Shown in pieces: positions 61,200 through 63,115 of a DNA stretch of 63,115 nt (position 1 is the first letter of the stretch; each line of letters opens with the position of its first letter). The position numbers were made by a program, and so were the translations under genes. The stretch lies in assembly GCF_028714215.1 (NCBI RefSeq), contig NZ_JAQTMS010000027.1:1-63115 (forward strand), in the 5' to 3' direction. This DNA comes from Rhodoferax sp. (lineage in GTDB: Bacteria; Pseudomonadota; Gammaproteobacteria; Burkholderiales; Burkholderiaceae_C). The notes beneath the pieces were generated by a model. The model was given only the letters and a program-made list of their open reading frames with translations, did no database searches and was not told the DNA's origin.

Positions 61200-62246
61200 T
61201 CAGACGAAAGTCAGCAGGCGGCGCGGATTGCCGACCAGGATGGCGTCGATCTCGGCGGCGGAAAAGCCGCGGCTCGCCATCAACGGAATCACGTTGCTGA
61301 AAATATGCGCGTAACCGTGGCCGCCGAAACGGGTCAGGCGGGTCCGGTAGCAAATATCGTGACTGATCAGGATGCGCTCCAGATGGCCGCGCGCTATCAG
61401 TTGGCGAATCATTTTCAGCCGCACGGCGTCGTTGGGCAGGTCGATGTCGGCCAGCGCGTAATACGATTGCTCGATGCCGAACAGGTCGAATTCGATCACC
61501 ACGCCGGCGTCGGCCAGGCGCAGCAGGCGCTCCTCGTCGAAGATCGTGCGGTCGATGTGGCTGATGATGACGCGCGACGGGTCGGCCCCCAGCGCGCGCA
61601 CGAAAGTCGCCACTTCCTGCGGTTGGTCGGGGTGCCGCCCCGGATGCACATTGAGCGCCGCGCCGGTCTCCGCCATCGCCAGCACCGCGCCGGCCATGAC
61701 GCGCTTCTCCAGATCGGTCCAGGGCGTCTGGCAGCCGATCTCGCCGATGATGCCGGCGCGCACATCGGTGTTCCAGGCGCCGACCTGAATCTGGTCGATC
61801 ATCTCGCCGGCAAAACTGTCGACGCCGCGCTCATGGTTGGCCGCCGGCTGGTATTCGTGCACATAGTGACCACAACCCATCACCACCTGCACGCCGGCGT
61901 CGCGCGCCAGCGCCACCAACCCGTGCGGCCGCGGATCGAGCCCGCCGGAAGACAACTCCACCACCGTGCGCCCGCCGGCCGCCGCCATCAGGCGCAGCTC
62001 TTCGGTGGCACAGGCCTCGTCGCTCAGCCGGTAATTGCCATAGGCCTTGCGGCGCCCGTAGTTGATGGCAAAACAATTGCACAAGCTGATTTCCGGCCCC
62101 TGGTCGGGATCGGCACGCATGCCGGGCGTGCGGATGTCCCACAACAGGTGTTCGTGCATCAGCGTCGGCCCCAGTTCAGCCGGGTCCAGCAACCCCAGCA
62201 CGGTCTGCGCCCGTCCCCGCATCTCGGCACGTGTCAGCCGCGTCAT
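61200..62246 (-). CDS. Phosphotriesterase-related amidohydrolase/lactonase
   Basis: A 348-residue TIM-barrel hydrolase of the phosphotriesterase homology family. Metal ligands include the first HxH in LGPTLMHEHLLWD, the bridging acidic residue in AGIIGEIGCQTP (Glu in place of the carbamylated Lys), His in NVHPGRHPDQ and ISHIDRTIFDE, and Asp in ISHDICYRTRL. The Glu variant is the PHP subtype. It probably hydrolyses a lactone, amide or organophosphate. It is the first gene of the operon, with regulatory dyads about 110-145 bp upstream. Confidence 0.86.
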   Translation of the reverse strand: MTRLTRAEMRGRAQTVLGLLDPAELGPTLMHEHLLWDIRTPGMRADPDQGPEISLCNCFAINYGRRKAYGNYRLSDEACATEELRLMAAAGGRTVVELSSGGLDPRPHGLVALARDAGVQVVMGCGHYVHEYQPAANHERGVDSFAGEMIDQIQVGAWNTDVRAGIIGEIGCQTPWTDLEKRVMAGAVLAMAETGAALNVHPGRHPDQPQEVATFVRALGADPSRVIISHIDRTIFDEERLLRLADAGVVIEFDLFGIEQSYYALADIDLPNDAVRLKMIRQLIARGHLERILISHDICYRTRLTRFGGHGYAHIFSNVIPLMASRGFSAAEIDAILVGNPRRLLTFV

Positions 62247-63115
62247 GGCGCCGTCCTCTCAAATGAGGCAACGAATGGATTGTTCCCGCAGCGCGACGCT
62301 GCGCTGTCGGCAGGGGTTGGAAAGTCCATGGTCATCGGTGCAGGCAATTTGTTTCTGACGTATGTGTCAATAAATAATAACACATATGTCAGGTTTTGCA
62401 AGTACACCATTCCTGCCGCCTGTTTTCACGTTCCTTGGACTTGCGTCGATACCGGCCAGAGCGAGCCAGGCCGACGCAGATTGCCTTCGCAAGTCAAGAA
62501 CTGAGGCTCGGGCGTGTGGGGGGTCGAGGGCGCCGGGCTGAGTGACTCCGCGAATGTCACCCGGCCTGCGGCCTCCTTCTTTTACAGGGACTTCCCACAT
62601 AGTCAAGTAGCGGTTTTTGGTTTTGGTTTTCTTTCTTGATAAACGGTATGCCTGCGTTCGCGTGCTTTGAAGCGGCGGTAAAACTCGGAACAGACTGCAA
62701 CATCTACAGACGGCCTTATTGCACTGGCATGTTGCCGTGCGGACCCAGATACGAACCGCTCAGCGGGGCTCCATTCATTTCCCGTGGTATTCACCGCAAT
62801 CGGTGCCACGAAGGAGGAGTCGAGCTTGCCCGCTGCCGGTCTGACCTGTTTACTGCATCTTCGAATTCACGTCTGGCAGGACATCTTCAACAAACTTTTC
62901 TTACTGGCTTACGACGCTGTCACGCCGGTACTGCAGCGATCTGAGGCATCGCCGCTGGCGGTTTCACGCTGACGTGGTTTGCATCAAAGGTTATGGTGAA
63001 TAAGTAGCGTCAAAACGTCGGCACCAGCGCACGGCACCGAAGTTTTGCAAAGTCGGGTTCAAATTGGCGCTTTTTTGTGACCCATCGGGCCTGTTTCTTG
63101 GGCCTCTCGCCCCGT
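62247..63115. other. 869-bp stretch without a supported gene (operon leader and right edge)
   Basis: Apart from the dyads at 62356-62391, I find no gene here. Short frames (for example 62367-62606 minus and 62603-62809 minus) lack ribosome-binding sites and recognisable families. The stretch around 62480-62600 is hairpin-rich (CGGCCTGCGGCC). It could be the remains of a mobile element, but no terminal repeats can be shown. Confidence 0.4.
62356..62391. promoter_or_regulatory. Paired TGAC-N6-GTYA dyads upstream of the catabolic operon
   Basis: TGACGTATGTGTCA (62356-62369) and, on the minus strand, TGACATATGTGTTA (62378-62391) are two related 14-bp dyads 22 bp apart. The whole also folds as a 13-bp inverted repeat (62355-62367 with 62380-62392) with one mismatch. 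A dimeric regulator, for example GntR, is likely. No regulator gene lies in the operon. Confidence 0.6.

Noticed and set aside
62367..62606. Small minus-strand protein-coding gene near the right edge
   Set aside because: No ribosome-binding site, a Pro/Arg/Ala-rich product of no recognised family, and a start that overlaps hairpin-rich DNA.

Overview
The window is high-GC DNA whose gene content fits a betaproteobacterium of the order Burkholderiales, probably a Comamonadaceae-like organism. The indications are two Bug/TctC solute-binding proteins, a histone-H1-like Lys/Ala-rich protein, DUF4148 repeats, an FNR-type regulator and many LysR regulators. This placement is an inference from gene families. 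I saw no rRNA, tRNA, CRISPR array, transposase or prophage gene.

Region 1 (1-9300) is a decayed and stress-related stretch. It holds a panE fragment, an intact uspA, a polysaccharide pyruvyl transferase gene, a uspA remnant, a histone-like gene with a clear terminator, and intact panE. An EVE-domain gene, a PIN/ribbon-helix-helix toxin-antitoxin pair, a DUF4148 protein, LysR and FNR regulators, a cysteine-repeat secreted protein and CsbD follow.

Region 2 (9450-21700) is an organosulfur acquisition block on the plus strand. It encodes a sulfate-binding protein, SsuE, two SsuA paralogues, SsuD, SsuC, SsuB, SsuF, a Bug protein, a sulfatase and MetNIQ. It ends in the remnant of an FMN monooxygenase and a large hairpin. 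Related sulfur genes lie at 25777 (metY) and 42099-46668 (hydrolase, sulfate-binding protein, CysTWA). A common upstream motif precedes all three loci.

Region 3 (21850-37760) is ordinary metabolic and regulatory content: LysR/argC, thioredoxin, a DD-carboxypeptidase, metY, a LysE exporter, PPOX/GST with a divergent LysR, a DUF2817 peptidase, LysR with a divergent dehydrogenase, EamA, GNAT and a dCache-PAS-PAS-GGDEF diguanylate cyclase. A short tail resembling sulfoacetaldehyde acetyltransferase follows the dehydrogenase.

Region 4 (37785-49240) holds metal and sulfate transport. A zinc ABC permease, a binding protein and a beta-barrel protein are present without an ATPase, followed by 34-bp and 41-bp tandem repeats, the sulfate transporter, and feoA-feoB with a Fur-like palindrome.

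Region 5 (49255-53945) is an ABC importer with a RutR-like TetR gene downstream and a near-consensus RutR operator upstream, which points to pyrimidine uptake.

Region 6 (54032-62400) is an eight-gene minus-strand catabolic operon: phosphotriesterase-like hydrolase, DJ-1/PfpI, leucine-type binding protein, MaoC, Bug, gamma-glutamyltransferase-like hydrolase, Rid-family protein and acyl-CoA synthetase. It is preceded by two TGAC-N6-GTYA dyads, and I do not recognise the pathway. The last 700 bases hold no supported gene.
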